Assembly: GCA_938012815.1 (NCBI GenBank)
Contig: CALLVV010000042.1
Location: forward strand, 1 to 42,329
Direction of reading: 5' to 3'
From: an uncultured Propionibacteriaceae bacterium
GTDB lineage: Bacteria; Actinomycetota; Actinomycetes; Propionibacteriales; Propionibacteriaceae
Length of the DNA stretch: 42,329 nt
The notes below the pieces were generated by a model. That model saw nothing but the letters and a program-made list of their open reading frames with translations, had not been told where the DNA came from and made no database searches. A program made the position numbers and the translations under genes. How positions within the stretch are numbered: position 1 is the stretch's first letter; each line of letters starts with the position of its first letter. Shown piece by piece: positions 32,151-40,130 of this stretch.

Positions 32151-32194
32151 ACCGAGGGGGGTGGATGACAACGGCCATCCACCCCCCTCGGTCG
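32151..32194 (-). terminator. 18-bp intercistronic hairpin between binding-protein and permease genes
   Basis: GACCGAGGGGGGTGGATG (32151-32168) is exactly complementary to 32177-32194, with an 8-base loop. It starts 23 bases after the binding-protein stop. On the minus strand only a weak ATTGAAG tail follows. In an operon whose first gene encodes the binding protein, this is the expected place for partial termination or 3'-end protection, giving more binding protein than permease. Confidence 0.8.
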
Positions 32195-32216
32195 CCTCGG
32201 CAGGATCAGTCCTGCC

Positions 32217-34043
32217 TCAACGCATCTGCCACTGGTAGGCGTTCCAGGAAACCGTGGACTGGGCCGCAGTGACCCTCACGTTGCGCACCTTGGAGTTCCA
32301 CGCCACCACCGCGGGATGCGAGTAGAGCGGAATGTTGAACAGCGTGTCCCACAGCTCTTTCTCGATGACCGTGGTCTGCTCCACCTGCTCCTTGGGGTCG
32401 AGGGTGTTGACCAGCTTGTCCCAGGCCTGATCGACTGTGGCATTGGAGTACTGGCCGTAGTTCTGGGGCTTGCCGGTCGCCTGGATGTTCTGACCAGTGG
32501 CGATGAGGCCGGAACCGGTCCAGGCGTACAGCGCCACCTCGTAGTCACCCTTGACGATCGCGTTTTCGAAGAAGTCCTGGGCTGCTGCGTCCACCACTTC
32601 GAAACCGGCGTCCTTGCAGAAGGACTGGATGGCCGCGACGGTCTCCGTGCGCCGCTGGTTGCCCGCCTTGTAACCGATGCGGACCTTGACCGGGGTCTGG
32701 ACGCCGCTCTCCGCGACCAGCTGTTTGGCCTTCTCGATGTCGACCTTGTCATAGCGACCGTCGTAGGACTTGGAGGTGACCTCCTGGTAGTTCTGCTGGA
32801 AGGGCATGACCTCGCGGGCATTCAGCAGCTGCGTGTCCTCCTTGATCGGCTTGATGAGCCGGTCGAGGATGGTCTGGCGCGGCACGCAGTACGCGAAGGC
32901 CTCACGCAGTTTCTTGCCGCCCTGGGCATCAGAGAAGACGTTGCTGTCACGGAAGTTGAAGTCCAGGTGCTCCCATGTCATCTCTGATGTGGTGGCCATC
33001 TGGATGGAAGAACCAATTCCCTGCAACCGCTTGAAGGTATCGGTCGTGGCCTGCGAGCGGATCACGTCCAGGTCGCCGTTCTGCAGCGACTGTGACATCT
33101 GGTTTTCAACCACGTAGGAGAACACCAGGTTCTTCGTTCCGGCCGGAGCGCCCCAGTAGTTCGGGTTCGCCTCGAGGGTGAGGGTGGTGTCCTTCCAGCC
33201 ACCCTGCTTCAGCTGGTAGCGGCTCGAGGACGGGATGAGGGATGCGTCGGGAAGCTCGCCCGGCTGGAAGATCCATCCCTCGTTCCAGAACTTGGCAGCC
33301 GTCTTCACGGTTTCCGCGTCACGGTTCAGGATGGCCGTTGCCAAGGCATCCGGTTCCAACCCGGACTGCTTGGCCACGACATGCGCCGGAAGCGGGGGGC
33401 TCAAAACCGCCTTGTAGTCCGGGTACTGTCCCTTGAACTTGATGGTGAACGTCTTGGAGCCCGCCTCGCCCTGCGGCCCCTCGGGGACATGCTCGGAGAA
33501 GGTCGTGGAGACGTGATTGAAGACGGCTTCCGCGTCCTTGTTCTGCCCGTTCGCCAGGCCCGGGACGAGGAACTCGGGGTTCTGGGCCGCCCAGTCCAGC
33601 AGGTAGTCGTTGATGGTGATCGGGGTGCCGTCGGACCACTTCGCGTTGTCGGCGATGGTGTACTTCACCTCGAGCGGATTCTGGCTCACCACCTCAGAGG
33701 TGCCAAAATCCTTGTCCTCGCAGACTGTGCCGTCGGTTCCGAAGTACCAGAAATTACCGAAAATCTGGTCGGCAACCACCGAGTTGTAGGTGGAGTAGGT
33801 GGCATTGGTGACGTTGTTGTACCCGCTCCAGTTGCCGGGCCCTGGGCTGTAGACCACCTGGCCGTCGGCGGTTTCCTTGATACCCACGTCCCGAATGCAG
33901 GGATCACTGCCTCCGACGACGGTCTCGGCTGCTCCGGGACCAGTGATGTCTTCTTCGGGGTCCTCGCCGCTGGTGCACCCGCTGAGCAACAGTGCTCCGC
34001 TCACCAGCACAGCCAGGGCCGCCTTGGTTCCCCTGAACTTCAT
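32217..34043 (-). CDS. Peptide/oligopeptide-binding lipoprotein (SBP family 5)
   Basis: Extracytoplasmic solute-binding protein of 608 residues. It has a lipoprotein signal (KAALAVLVSGALLLSGC, modified Cys23) and an acidic Gly/Glu-rich linker. The family 5 fold is visible in VKYTIADNAKWSDGTPITINDYLLDW (about 150-175), TFTIKFKGQYPDYKAVLSPPLPAHVV, the REAFAYCVPRQTIL segment and the closing WDTLFNIPLYSHPAVVAW. AAGGAG lies 6 bases before the ATG. It is the first gene of the peptide-transporter operon and presumably selects the substrate; oligopeptides are likely but not proven. Confidence 0.94.
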   Translation of the reverse strand: MKFRGTKAALAVLVSGALLLSGCTSGEDPEEDITGPGAAETVVGGSDPCIRDVGIKETADGQVVYSPGPGNWSGYNNVTNATYSTYNSVVADQIFGNFWYFGTDGTVCEDKDFGTSEVVSQNPLEVKYTIADNAKWSDGTPITINDYLLDWAAQNPEFLVPGLANGQNKDAEAVFNHVSTTFSEHVPEGPQGEAGSKTFTIKFKGQYPDYKAVLSPPLPAHVVAKQSGLEPDALATAILNRDAETVKTAAKFWNEGWIFQPGELPDASLIPSSSRYQLKQGGWKDTTLTLEANPNYWGAPAGTKNLVFSYVVENQMSQSLQNGDLDVIRSQATTDTFKRLQGIGSSIQMATTSEMTWEHLDFNFRDSNVFSDAQGGKKLREAFAYCVPRQTILDRLIKPIKEDTQLLNAREVMPFQQNYQEVTSKSYDGRYDKVDIEKAKQLVAESGVQTPVKVRIGYKAGNQRRTETVAAIQSFCKDAGFEVVDAAAQDFFENAIVKGDYEVALYAWTGSGLIATGQNIQATGKPQNYGQYSNATVDQAWDKLVNTLDPKEQVEQTTVIEKELWDTLFNIPLYSHPAVVAWNSKVRNVRVTAAQSTVSWNAYQWQMR

Positions 34044-34066
34044 GTTTTCTCCTTGTCGTGAACCGA

Positions 34067-34093
34067 CACCTGGTCCCACCATGGGATCAGGTG
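34067..34093 (-). promoter_or_regulatory. Inverted repeat in the 5' leader of the peptide-binding lipoprotein gene
   Basis: CACCTGGTCCCA (34067-34078) faces TGGGATCAGGTG (34082-34093): 12-bp arms with one G-T wobble and a 3-base loop, 24-50 bases upstream of the ATG. It could be a repressor operator or a leader hairpin. No regulator gene is adjacent. Confidence 0.5.
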
Positions 34094-34185
34094 GCATCGG
34101 ACCTTAGTAGTAGCCGAACTCGCTGAACACCCCGGGGGACAGTTGTGAGACGGATTGTTACCTATCTGATACGTGGGAGTTCCCG

Positions 34186-35229
34186 TCAGACCACGATCCG
34201 ATTGACGGGCAGCCCAGTCAGCGCGGAAAAGTCCAGTGATGACGGGGACAGTCCCGCGCGCACGGCCGTCAACCCGACGGCGGCGATCATCGCCCCGTTG
34301 TCGGTGCACAGCCCCGGTCTCGGGCGCCGCACCGCGACACCCTCCTCGGCAGCACTTTCCTCCAGCAGTCCGCGCAGCCGCGAATTGGCGGCCACTCCCC
34401 CGCCGAGCAGAATCGTCCCCACCCCGAGATGCCGGGCAGCGTCGAGGGTCTTGGCCACCAGCACGTCGGCAACGGCCTCCTGGAAACTGGCACACACGTC
34501 ACCCACGGGAACCTCCCGGCCCTCCAACCGGGCGGTCTCCACCCAGCGCGCCACCGCCGTCTTCAAACCGGAGAAGGAGAAGTCGAAGCGGTGTTTCTCG
34601 AGGTCGTGGCGCGCCGTGAGGCCACGCGGAAAACGGATGGCTGCGGGGTCACCGCCGACCGCGGCGCGGTCGATGGCGGGACCGCCCGGATAGGGCAGGC
34701 CGAGCAGTCGCGCCACCTTGTCGTAGGCCTCACCGGCGGCGTCGTCGATGGTGGAGCCCAGTTCCTCGATGTCGCGGGCCAGGTCGCGGACGTGCAGCAG
34801 GGAGGTGTGGCCTCCGGAGACCAGCAGGGCCAGGGCGGGCATCGGGAGGGGACCGTGGTCGAGGAGGTCGACGGCGATGTGCCCGACGAGGTGGTTCACC
34901 CCGTACAGGGGTTTACCGAGGTGCGCGGCGAGAGCCTTGGCGGCCGAGATCCCCACCAGCAGCGCCCCCATCAGGCCGGGCCCCGCGGTGACGGCGATGG
35001 CGTCGACCTCGGTCAGGTCCACGTCGGCCGCGGCGACGGCACGCTGCAGGGTGGGCACGAAGGCCGACAGGTGTGCCCGGGAGGCGATCTCCGGCACCAC
35101 TCCCCCGAAACGCGCATGGAGGTCGACGGAGCTTGCGACCTCGTTGGCCAGCAACTGATCGCCGCGGACGATGCCGACGCCCGTCTCGTCGCAGGAGGAC
35201 TCGATTCCCAGGATCAGCGGTTCGCTCAT
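34186..35229 (-). CDS. tsaD: tRNA N6-adenosine threonylcarbamoyltransferase
   Basis: Transfers threonylcarbamoyl from TC-AMP to A37 of tRNAs that read ANN codons (t6A). 347 residues, ASKHA fold. ILGIESSCDETGVGI opens the protein; the metal-binding HxxxH is His113 and His117 in VNHLVGHI; the nucleotide-site LLVSGGHTSL follows, and Asp310 in CTDNGAMIA completes the metal site. It overlaps rimI by four bases and is the last gene of the helicase-tsaE-tsaB-rimI-tsaD unit. TsaC, which makes TC-AMP, is not in the window. Confidence 0.97.
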   Translation of the reverse strand: MSEPLILGIESSCDETGVGIVRGDQLLANEVASSVDLHARFGGVVPEIASRAHLSAFVPTLQRAVAAADVDLTEVDAIAVTAGPGLMGALLVGISAAKALAAHLGKPLYGVNHLVGHIAVDLLDHGPLPMPALALLVSGGHTSLLHVRDLARDIEELGSTIDDAAGEAYDKVARLLGLPYPGGPAIDRAAVGGDPAAIRFPRGLTARHDLEKHRFDFSFSGLKTAVARWVETARLEGREVPVGDVCASFQEAVADVLVAKTLDAARHLGVGTILLGGGVAANSRLRGLLEESAAEEGVAVRRPRPGLCTDNGAMIAAVGLTAVRAGLSPSSLDFSALTGLPVNRIVV

Positions 35230-35681
35230 TGACTCTCCTCCATCTTCATCCTCTTCCCCATGACCACGGCGTCAACGCCCCGTCCGTAGTAGTTTCCGCG
35301 CCGGTTCACCGGGACGAACCCGTTCGCGGCGTAGAACCCGATGGCCGCGGTGTTGTCGGAGGCCACCTCCAGCAGTACGTTCCCGGCCCCCTGCCCCACG
35401 GCCCAGGCGATCCCGCGCCCCAGCAGCCTTCCCGCGATGCCCCGGCGGCGGTGCTCCCCCGCGACGATGATCCGGTCCAGGTCGGCGGTGTTCCCCGCGT
35501 GACGCCAGGACGCACAGGCGATCACGCCATCGGTCGCGGTCTCGGCCACCTCCACGAGGCGGCCGTCAGCACCGATCTCCTCCAGCCACGACGTCTTCGA
35601 CCAGCGTTGCCGCGCCGGGAAGACCAACTCCAGCCGGGCCAACGCGGGGGCGTCGGCGGGTACGGCGGTGCGGATGATCAT
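35226..35681 (-). CDS. rimI: Ribosomal-protein-alanine N-acetyltransferase-like GNAT
   Basis: GNAT acetyltransferase of 151 residues. The acetyl-CoA site is RIIVAGEHRRRGIAGRLL (about 74-91), followed by LEVASDNTAAIGFYAANGFVPVNRRGNYY, the typical RimI C-terminal block. In E. coli RimI acetylates the N-terminus of ribosomal protein S18; in actinobacteria the gene sits between tsaB and tsaD, as here, and substrates may be broader. Start at ATG 35681 gives the four-base overlap with tsaB and begins directly at the domain (MIIRTAVPAD). Confidence 0.92.
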   Translation of the reverse strand: MIIRTAVPADAPALARLELVFPARQRWSKTSWLEEIGADGRLVEVAETATDGVIACASWRHAGNTADLDRIIVAGEHRRRGIAGRLLGRGIAWAVGQGAGNVLLEVASDNTAAIGFYAANGFVPVNRRGNYYGRGVDAVVMGKRMKMEESQ

Positions 35682-36298
35682 CGAGGCGCCCTGAGGCGGG
35701 GCAGCGCCGACTTGCGGGTACTCGGTACCGCGGCATCCGCGGCCCGTAGGTAGAAGGGTTCCCCGTCGACGGACGGCAGATCGGTCCAACGTGCTGCCAG
35801 CACCGCCGCGTCCAGGTGGCGCGGCCCGGCCGGGTCGTCAAGGACCGGGCCGGCCGCGGGCAGGTCCGGGATGACCTCGGGGACGCTCACCCGGGGGTCG
35901 CCGACGCGGATCCCGTCGCGATAGAGCGCCCAGTAGAACTCCTTGCGGCGGGCATCGGAGGCTACCACGAACTCGTCCGGCGCGTCCTGCCACTGGGCAG
36001 CGATCACGTCGAGGGAGCACACCCCGTGCAGGGGGCTGCCCGTCACAGCGGCCAGGGTGCGGGCGGTCACGATCCCGACGCGCAGCCCCGTGAACGGTCC
36101 CGGCCCCATGCCGACGGCGTAGGAGTCGATCCCGGTCATGGCGATACCGGCCGAGGCGCACAGTCGCTGGATCAGCGGGGTCAGTGCCTCGCCGTGGGCG
36201 CGGGTGTCGGCCACCACCTCGGATGCGACGGGCTCCCCGTCGCGGGCCAGGCCGACGGCCACGTGGTGGGAGGTGTCGATTCCCAAGGTCCAGGTCAC
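35678..36298 (-). CDS. tsaB: t6A synthesis scaffold protein TsaB
   Basis: Partner of TsaD and TsaE in the threonylcarbamoyl-transfer complex; a degenerate ASKHA protein without its own catalytic site. 206 residues: the TLGIDTSHHVAVGLARDG strand pair, RAHGEALTPLIQRL helix, and VGMGPGPFTGLRVGIVTARTLA block (about 62-83) are family marks. It overlaps tsaE by four bases upstream and rimI by four downstream. Confidence 0.95.
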   Translation of the reverse strand: MTWTLGIDTSHHVAVGLARDGEPVASEVVADTRAHGEALTPLIQRLCASAGIAMTGIDSYAVGMGPGPFTGLRVGIVTARTLAAVTGSPLHGVCSLDVIAAQWQDAPDEFVVASDARRKEFYWALYRDGIRVGDPRVSVPEVIPDLPAAGPVLDDPAGPRHLDAAVLAARWTDLPSVDGEPFYLRAADAAVPSTRKSALPRLRAPR

Positions 36299-37212
36299 GG
36301 GTTTCTCCTGAGGGCTTCCAGGGCACCGGCCCAGCGGGGACCGGTGCCAGTCAGGGTCACTCGCCGGGCCTCGTCACCGACCTCGCGGTCGATGTCGATC
36401 TCCAACCGCTCGTCGGAGAGCCACTCGGCGATTCCCTCACCCCATTCGACGAGGGTCACGGACCCGGGCAGCGTGGTGTCGAGATCGATGTCGGCCAGTT
36501 CGTCGGCGCCGGCCATGCGGTAGGCGTCCACGTGCACCAGGTCCGGGCCGCCGCCGCGGGAGGGATGGATGCGCGAGAGCACGAAGGTGGGTGAGATCAC
36601 GGGGCCCTCGACGCCGAGTCCCTCCCCGATTCCCCGGGCCAGGGTGGTCTTGCCAGCCCCGAGTTCACCGGTGGCGATGATCACGTCACCCGCGCGGAGC
36701 AGGCCCGCCAGCTCCACACCCAGGGCGTGCATCGCCTCTGGGGTGGGGACGGTGACGGCCACGGGCAGGTCGCGGCCGAGCACGATCCCGGAGGCGTTCT
36801 CCCGGAGCGGACCAAAACCGTGCTTCCCCCACCAGCCCGCGAGCTCGGGGAACTCGCGGCGGCACAGCACCTCGACCCGCTTCAGTCCCGCGTCCACTGC
36901 GAGCGAGACTGCCCCGCCGATCATGGCCTTCGCAATCCCCCGCCGGGTCTCGGTGGGCAGCACCGAGACCCGGCGCAGCGTGGCGACCTCCCCGTCGCGG
37001 GCGACCAGCAGGCAGCCGACCATGTGGTCGCCGTCGAGGGCGCACACCCCCCAGCCCTCGGCCAAGGAATGCTCCATGTCGGCGAGGGTTTCGGAGAGGG
37101 CGTCGGCTGGCGGGTCGACGGGGCGGCGAGCGGCGAAGGCGGTCCGGCTGACGCGCAGCATGTCGGGAGCGTCTGCTGCGGCGGCCAGCCGCACCTGGAT
37201 GGTCTCGGTCAT
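36295..37212 (-). CDS. tsaE: GNAT acetyltransferase-TsaE fusion protein
   Basis: 305 residues with two domains. Residues 1-150 are a GNAT acetyltransferase fold (VRLAAAADAPDMLRVSRTAF start; acetyl-CoA loop VLPTETRRGIAKAMIGG at 84-100; WWGKHGFGPL near the end). Residues 155-305 are a complete TsaE ATPase (Walker A GELGAGKT at 182-189, SPTFVL, HVDAYRM at 227-233, VEWGEG), which drives the TsaB-TsaD cycle in t6A synthesis. TsaE alone is usually about 150 residues. The GNAT half is distinct from the separate RimI downstream. It follows the helicase gene by 12 bases and overlaps tsaB by four. Confidence 0.92.
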   Translation of the reverse strand: MTETIQVRLAAAADAPDMLRVSRTAFAARRPVDPPADALSETLADMEHSLAEGWGVCALDGDHMVGCLLVARDGEVATLRRVSVLPTETRRGIAKAMIGGAVSLAVDAGLKRVEVLCRREFPELAGWWGKHGFGPLRENASGIVLGRDLPVAVTVPTPEAMHALGVELAGLLRAGDVIIATGELGAGKTTLARGIGEGLGVEGPVISPTFVLSRIHPSRGGGPDLVHVDAYRMAGADELADIDLDTTLPGSVTLVEWGEGIAEWLSDERLEIDIDREVGDEARRVTLTGTGPRWAGALEALRRNP

Positions 37213-37224
37213 GGCGGGCAGATT

Positions 37225-39219
37225 CTAACCCCGCTCCCCTCGGTGGCCGCGATCCCGGCGATCACCACGCCGCCAGGGGCCGCGACCGCGACCGGGGCGG
37301 CGCCGCTGCTGGGGCCTGGGGGTGATCAGCGCCTGGTAGTCGGCCTCGGTCACGGGAGCGCCCATGCAGGGACGGGCACCCGTGAGCGCGGCGAGTTCGT
37401 CGTTGCCCGGGACCACCTCGACCGGTTCGGTCCTGACCCCGGCCTGACCCACGATCCGGCGCATCTGTTTGCGCTGGTGCGGCAGGACGATGCTGACCAC
37501 GGCCCCCTCCTCGCCGGCGCGGGCTGTGCGTCCGGCGCGGTGGAGGTAGTCCTTGTTGGTCTTGGGCGGATCCACCTGGAGCACCAGGGAGATGTCGTCG
37601 ACGTGGATGCCGCGAGCGGCAACGTCGGTGGCGACCAGCACGGGCACCTCTCCGCGTTTGAAGGCCGCGAGGATGCGGGCACGGGCGCCCTGGGTGAGAC
37701 CGCCGTGCAGCGCTCCGGCCATCACCCCGGCCTCGCGCAGCTGCCTCGCGATGCGGTCGGTTCCCATCTGGGTGCGGGCGAAGACCACGGTCCTGCCCTC
37801 CCGGTTCGCGATCTCGGCCGTGACCTGGTTCTTGTGGTGCGGGACCACGTGCAGCACGTGGTGGGTCATGGTGGTCACCGACGCCTTGCCGGAGTCCACC
37901 TCGTGGGTGACCGGATCGGCGAGGTAGCGTCTGACCAGTTCGTCCACCGCGCCGTCGAGGGTGGCGGAGAACAGGAGCCGTTGCCCGTCCGCGGGCACGG
38001 CGTCGAGGATGGTGGTGACGGCGGGCAGGAACCCGAGATCGCTCATGTGGTCGGCCTCGTCGAGAACCATCACCTCCACCCGGCTGAGGTCGGCTATCCC
38101 CTGCTCCAGGAGGTCGATCAGCCTGCCGGGCGTTGCCACCGCCACGTCCACGCCGCGTTCGAAGGCCTTGATCTGCGGGCCATAGGCCATACCGCCCGCC
38201 ACCAGGTGCAGGCGGAGCCCCATCACGGTGGCCAGCGGGGACAGGTTGTCGGCGATCTGCAGGGCCAGCTCACGGGTGGGGGTCAGTATCACTGCGCGCG
38301 GGGTGCCGGTGGGCTCGTCGACGGCCAGGCGGGTCAACAGCGGCAGCCCGAATGCCAGGGTCTTTCCAGAGCCGGTGCGGCCACGGCCGAGCACGTCACG
38401 GCCAGCGATGGCGTCGGCGATGGTGGCGCGCTGGATCGGGAACGGCTCCGTGATGCCCTGCTGTTTCAGGGCCGCCACCATGGGGGCAGCCACGCCGAGT
38501 TCGGCGAAACCGGAGGTCGCGTCGTCATCGGTGACCTCCACCTCGACGGCGACCGCCTCCCAGCTCATCTGATCCTGCTCGACGGGGTCGAAGTCGCGGG
38601 ATTCCCGGAAGTGGCCGCGCGCCTCCCCGGACCGGCGATCGTAGTGGCCGCGACGCTCGTGGGCGCGACGACCGTACGGATGCTCCTGGCGGTCCCGCCG
38701 GGAGCCGCGGAAACTCCTCGGGCGGTCGTCACGGCGGAAGTCCCGGTCGAAATCGCGATCCCGACGCCTCCGCCCCTCTCTGCCATCGTGGTCGTCCCTG
38801 CGACGCTCACTGTCGCGGCCACGGAAATCGTCGCGGCGACGTGCGAACCGGTCTCTCCGGTCTCCGCCCCGCCCCCGTGAATCGTCCCGGTCCTCACGCC
38901 ATCCGTAACGGGAACGGGCACCGCCCCACCGCTGCCCGGACTCGCGGTCCTCACGCCAGCCGCGGTCATCACGGCGACCGCGATCCCTGCCGCGGTTCCC
39001 CTCACGACCGAAACCACGGTCCTCGTATCGCGAGCCGCGGTCGTCACGATCCCGGGCGCGATCGTCCCGGTCGAAATGACCGGAGCGCTCCTCCGGGTTG
39101 CGCACCCCGCCCGAGCGGCGGGGTTTGTGGCCGCGGGCGGCGCGCTCGGCGGCGCTCCAGCGTTTCTTGGGTGTGCCGTCCGACTTGAACGACTTGGGTT
39201 TCTTCTTGGGCATGGCCAC
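37225..39219 (-). CDS. DEAD-box RNA helicase with long Arg/Asp-rich N-terminal extension
   Basis: 664 residues. The first roughly 225 residues are low-complexity, alternating Arg with Asp and Gly (RDDRGWREDR and similar) behind a lysine-rich start (PKKKPKSFKSDGTPKKRW), probably disordered and RNA-binding. The helicase core follows: Q-motif EPFPIQRATI, Walker A GRTGSGKT, PTRELALQ, VLDEADHM, LLFSATL, then in the second RecA domain ATDVAARGIHVDD and HRAGRTARAG. A basic tail (RRRPGRGRGPWRRGDRR) ends it. GTG at 39219 with AGGA upstream is preferred over ATG at 39213. It heads the unit leading into tsaE and may act in ribosome assembly or RNA decay. Confidence 0.94.
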   Translation of the reverse strand: MAMPKKKPKSFKSDGTPKKRWSAAERAARGHKPRRSGGVRNPEERSGHFDRDDRARDRDDRGSRYEDRGFGREGNRGRDRGRRDDRGWREDRESGQRWGGARSRYGWREDRDDSRGRGGDRRDRFARRRDDFRGRDSERRRDDHDGREGRRRRDRDFDRDFRRDDRPRSFRGSRRDRQEHPYGRRAHERRGHYDRRSGEARGHFRESRDFDPVEQDQMSWEAVAVEVEVTDDDATSGFAELGVAAPMVAALKQQGITEPFPIQRATIADAIAGRDVLGRGRTGSGKTLAFGLPLLTRLAVDEPTGTPRAVILTPTRELALQIADNLSPLATVMGLRLHLVAGGMAYGPQIKAFERGVDVAVATPGRLIDLLEQGIADLSRVEVMVLDEADHMSDLGFLPAVTTILDAVPADGQRLLFSATLDGAVDELVRRYLADPVTHEVDSGKASVTTMTHHVLHVVPHHKNQVTAEIANREGRTVVFARTQMGTDRIARQLREAGVMAGALHGGLTQGARARILAAFKRGEVPVLVATDVAARGIHVDDISLVLQVDPPKTNKDYLHRAGRTARAGEEGAVVSIVLPHQRKQMRRIVGQAGVRTEPVEVVPGNDELAALTGARPCMGAPVTEADYQALITPRPQQRRRPGRGRGPWRRGDRRDRGHRGERG

Positions 39220-39461
39220 GGCAGGTCCTGTTCACGGTGCTCGTCTCGGGCCCGACGGATGGTCCCGCGGGCGGCGGCGCGTCTCGTCACATACGAAAAG
39301 ATCCGGAACACAAGACGGCCGTTGGCGCACTCGGCGCAAAGCTGACAGCCGGGAATCCGGCATCGGGGAACCCGGGGAAAGGTCAGCAGCACCCCCGGGA
39401 AAGGCCAGTCAGGCCGACTCGCAACCCTATCCCCTGGAGACTGGTTTGAGCAATTCGAGCG

Positions 39462-40130
39462 TCATTCCCGAGGAGCCAGGGACGCGGCCACCCCCTCGAG
39501 GATCACCTCCAGTTTCTTCATGAACCAGTCGAAGGACGGCAGATTGACCGCCTCGAGCTTGGCCTGGCGGATCTTCTCCCAGCCAGGCACGGGGCTCTCT
39601 TCCGGTGCATCAGGCACCCATTGCCTTTTCACGTCGTCACGTTCAGGACCAGTTTCGGCCGACAGCCCGTCCATGTGTTCCACCCCGCGGCGGCTGTCCA
39701 CCACCATGTCGAAGACCAGGTCGCAGGTCAGTAGGGCATTGCTGGCCGTGAAACCGCATTCCATCAGGAAGGAGCACAGTTCATCGGAGAGTTGCACCAT
39801 CACGAGGGTGAAAACCCCTCGCGACACCTCGGTAGCCGAACCGGGATGGGCCTCCCAGAAACGCCAGGCGAAGACGGCGTAATCCGTGAGCACCTGCCGC
39901 CACGATCCCTGCCGCGGAGGCGGCTCCACCGACTCCATGGCCAGCCCGAGACCCAGACGCACCAGTTCGTCGCGGTCGGGCGCATAGCGGAACAAGGTGC
40001 TCTCCCCCACTCCGAGTCGTTCCCGCACTGCCGTGAAAGTCAGCTGCGGGAATCCCACGTCGAGCACCGCCCTGGCCACCGTCTCCCTTGTGAGGCGCGG
40101 CGGACGGCCACGCCGCGCTCCTTCAGCCAT
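39462..40130 (-). CDS. TetR-family regulator coupled to an MFS transporter
   Basis: 222 residues. The N-terminus has the GRPPRLT motif, and the helix-turn-helix lies at about 30-50 (LTFTAVRERLGVGESTLFRY). The remainder is a helical sensor domain containing WRFWEAHPGSATEVSRGVFTL. Its ATG overlaps the stop of the MFS gene by one base (TGATG), so regulator and pump are translationally coupled, with the pump first. This is the classic arrangement for ligand-induced efflux. An open frame continues further upstream inside the MFS gene but without homology. The inducer is unknown. Confidence 0.88.
   Translation of the reverse strand: MAEGARRGRPPRLTRETVARAVLDVGFPQLTFTAVRERLGVGESTLFRYAPDRDELVRLGLGLAMESVEPPPRQGSWRQVLTDYAVFAWRFWEAHPGSATEVSRGVFTLVMVQLSDELCSFLMECGFTASNALLTCDLVFDMVVDSRRGVEHMDGLSAETGPERDDVKRQWVPDAPEESPVPGWEKIRQAKLEAVNLPSFDWFMKKLEVILEGVAASLAPRE

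Noticed and set aside
36727..38880. 717-codon plus-strand open frame opposite tsaE and the helicase
   Set aside because: Antisense shadow of conserved genes with no recognisable domain.
39220..39461. Possible small gene between the helicase and the TetR gene
   Set aside because: Short open frames exist on both strands, but none has a ribosome site or a recognisable protein; likely promoter and spacer sequence.
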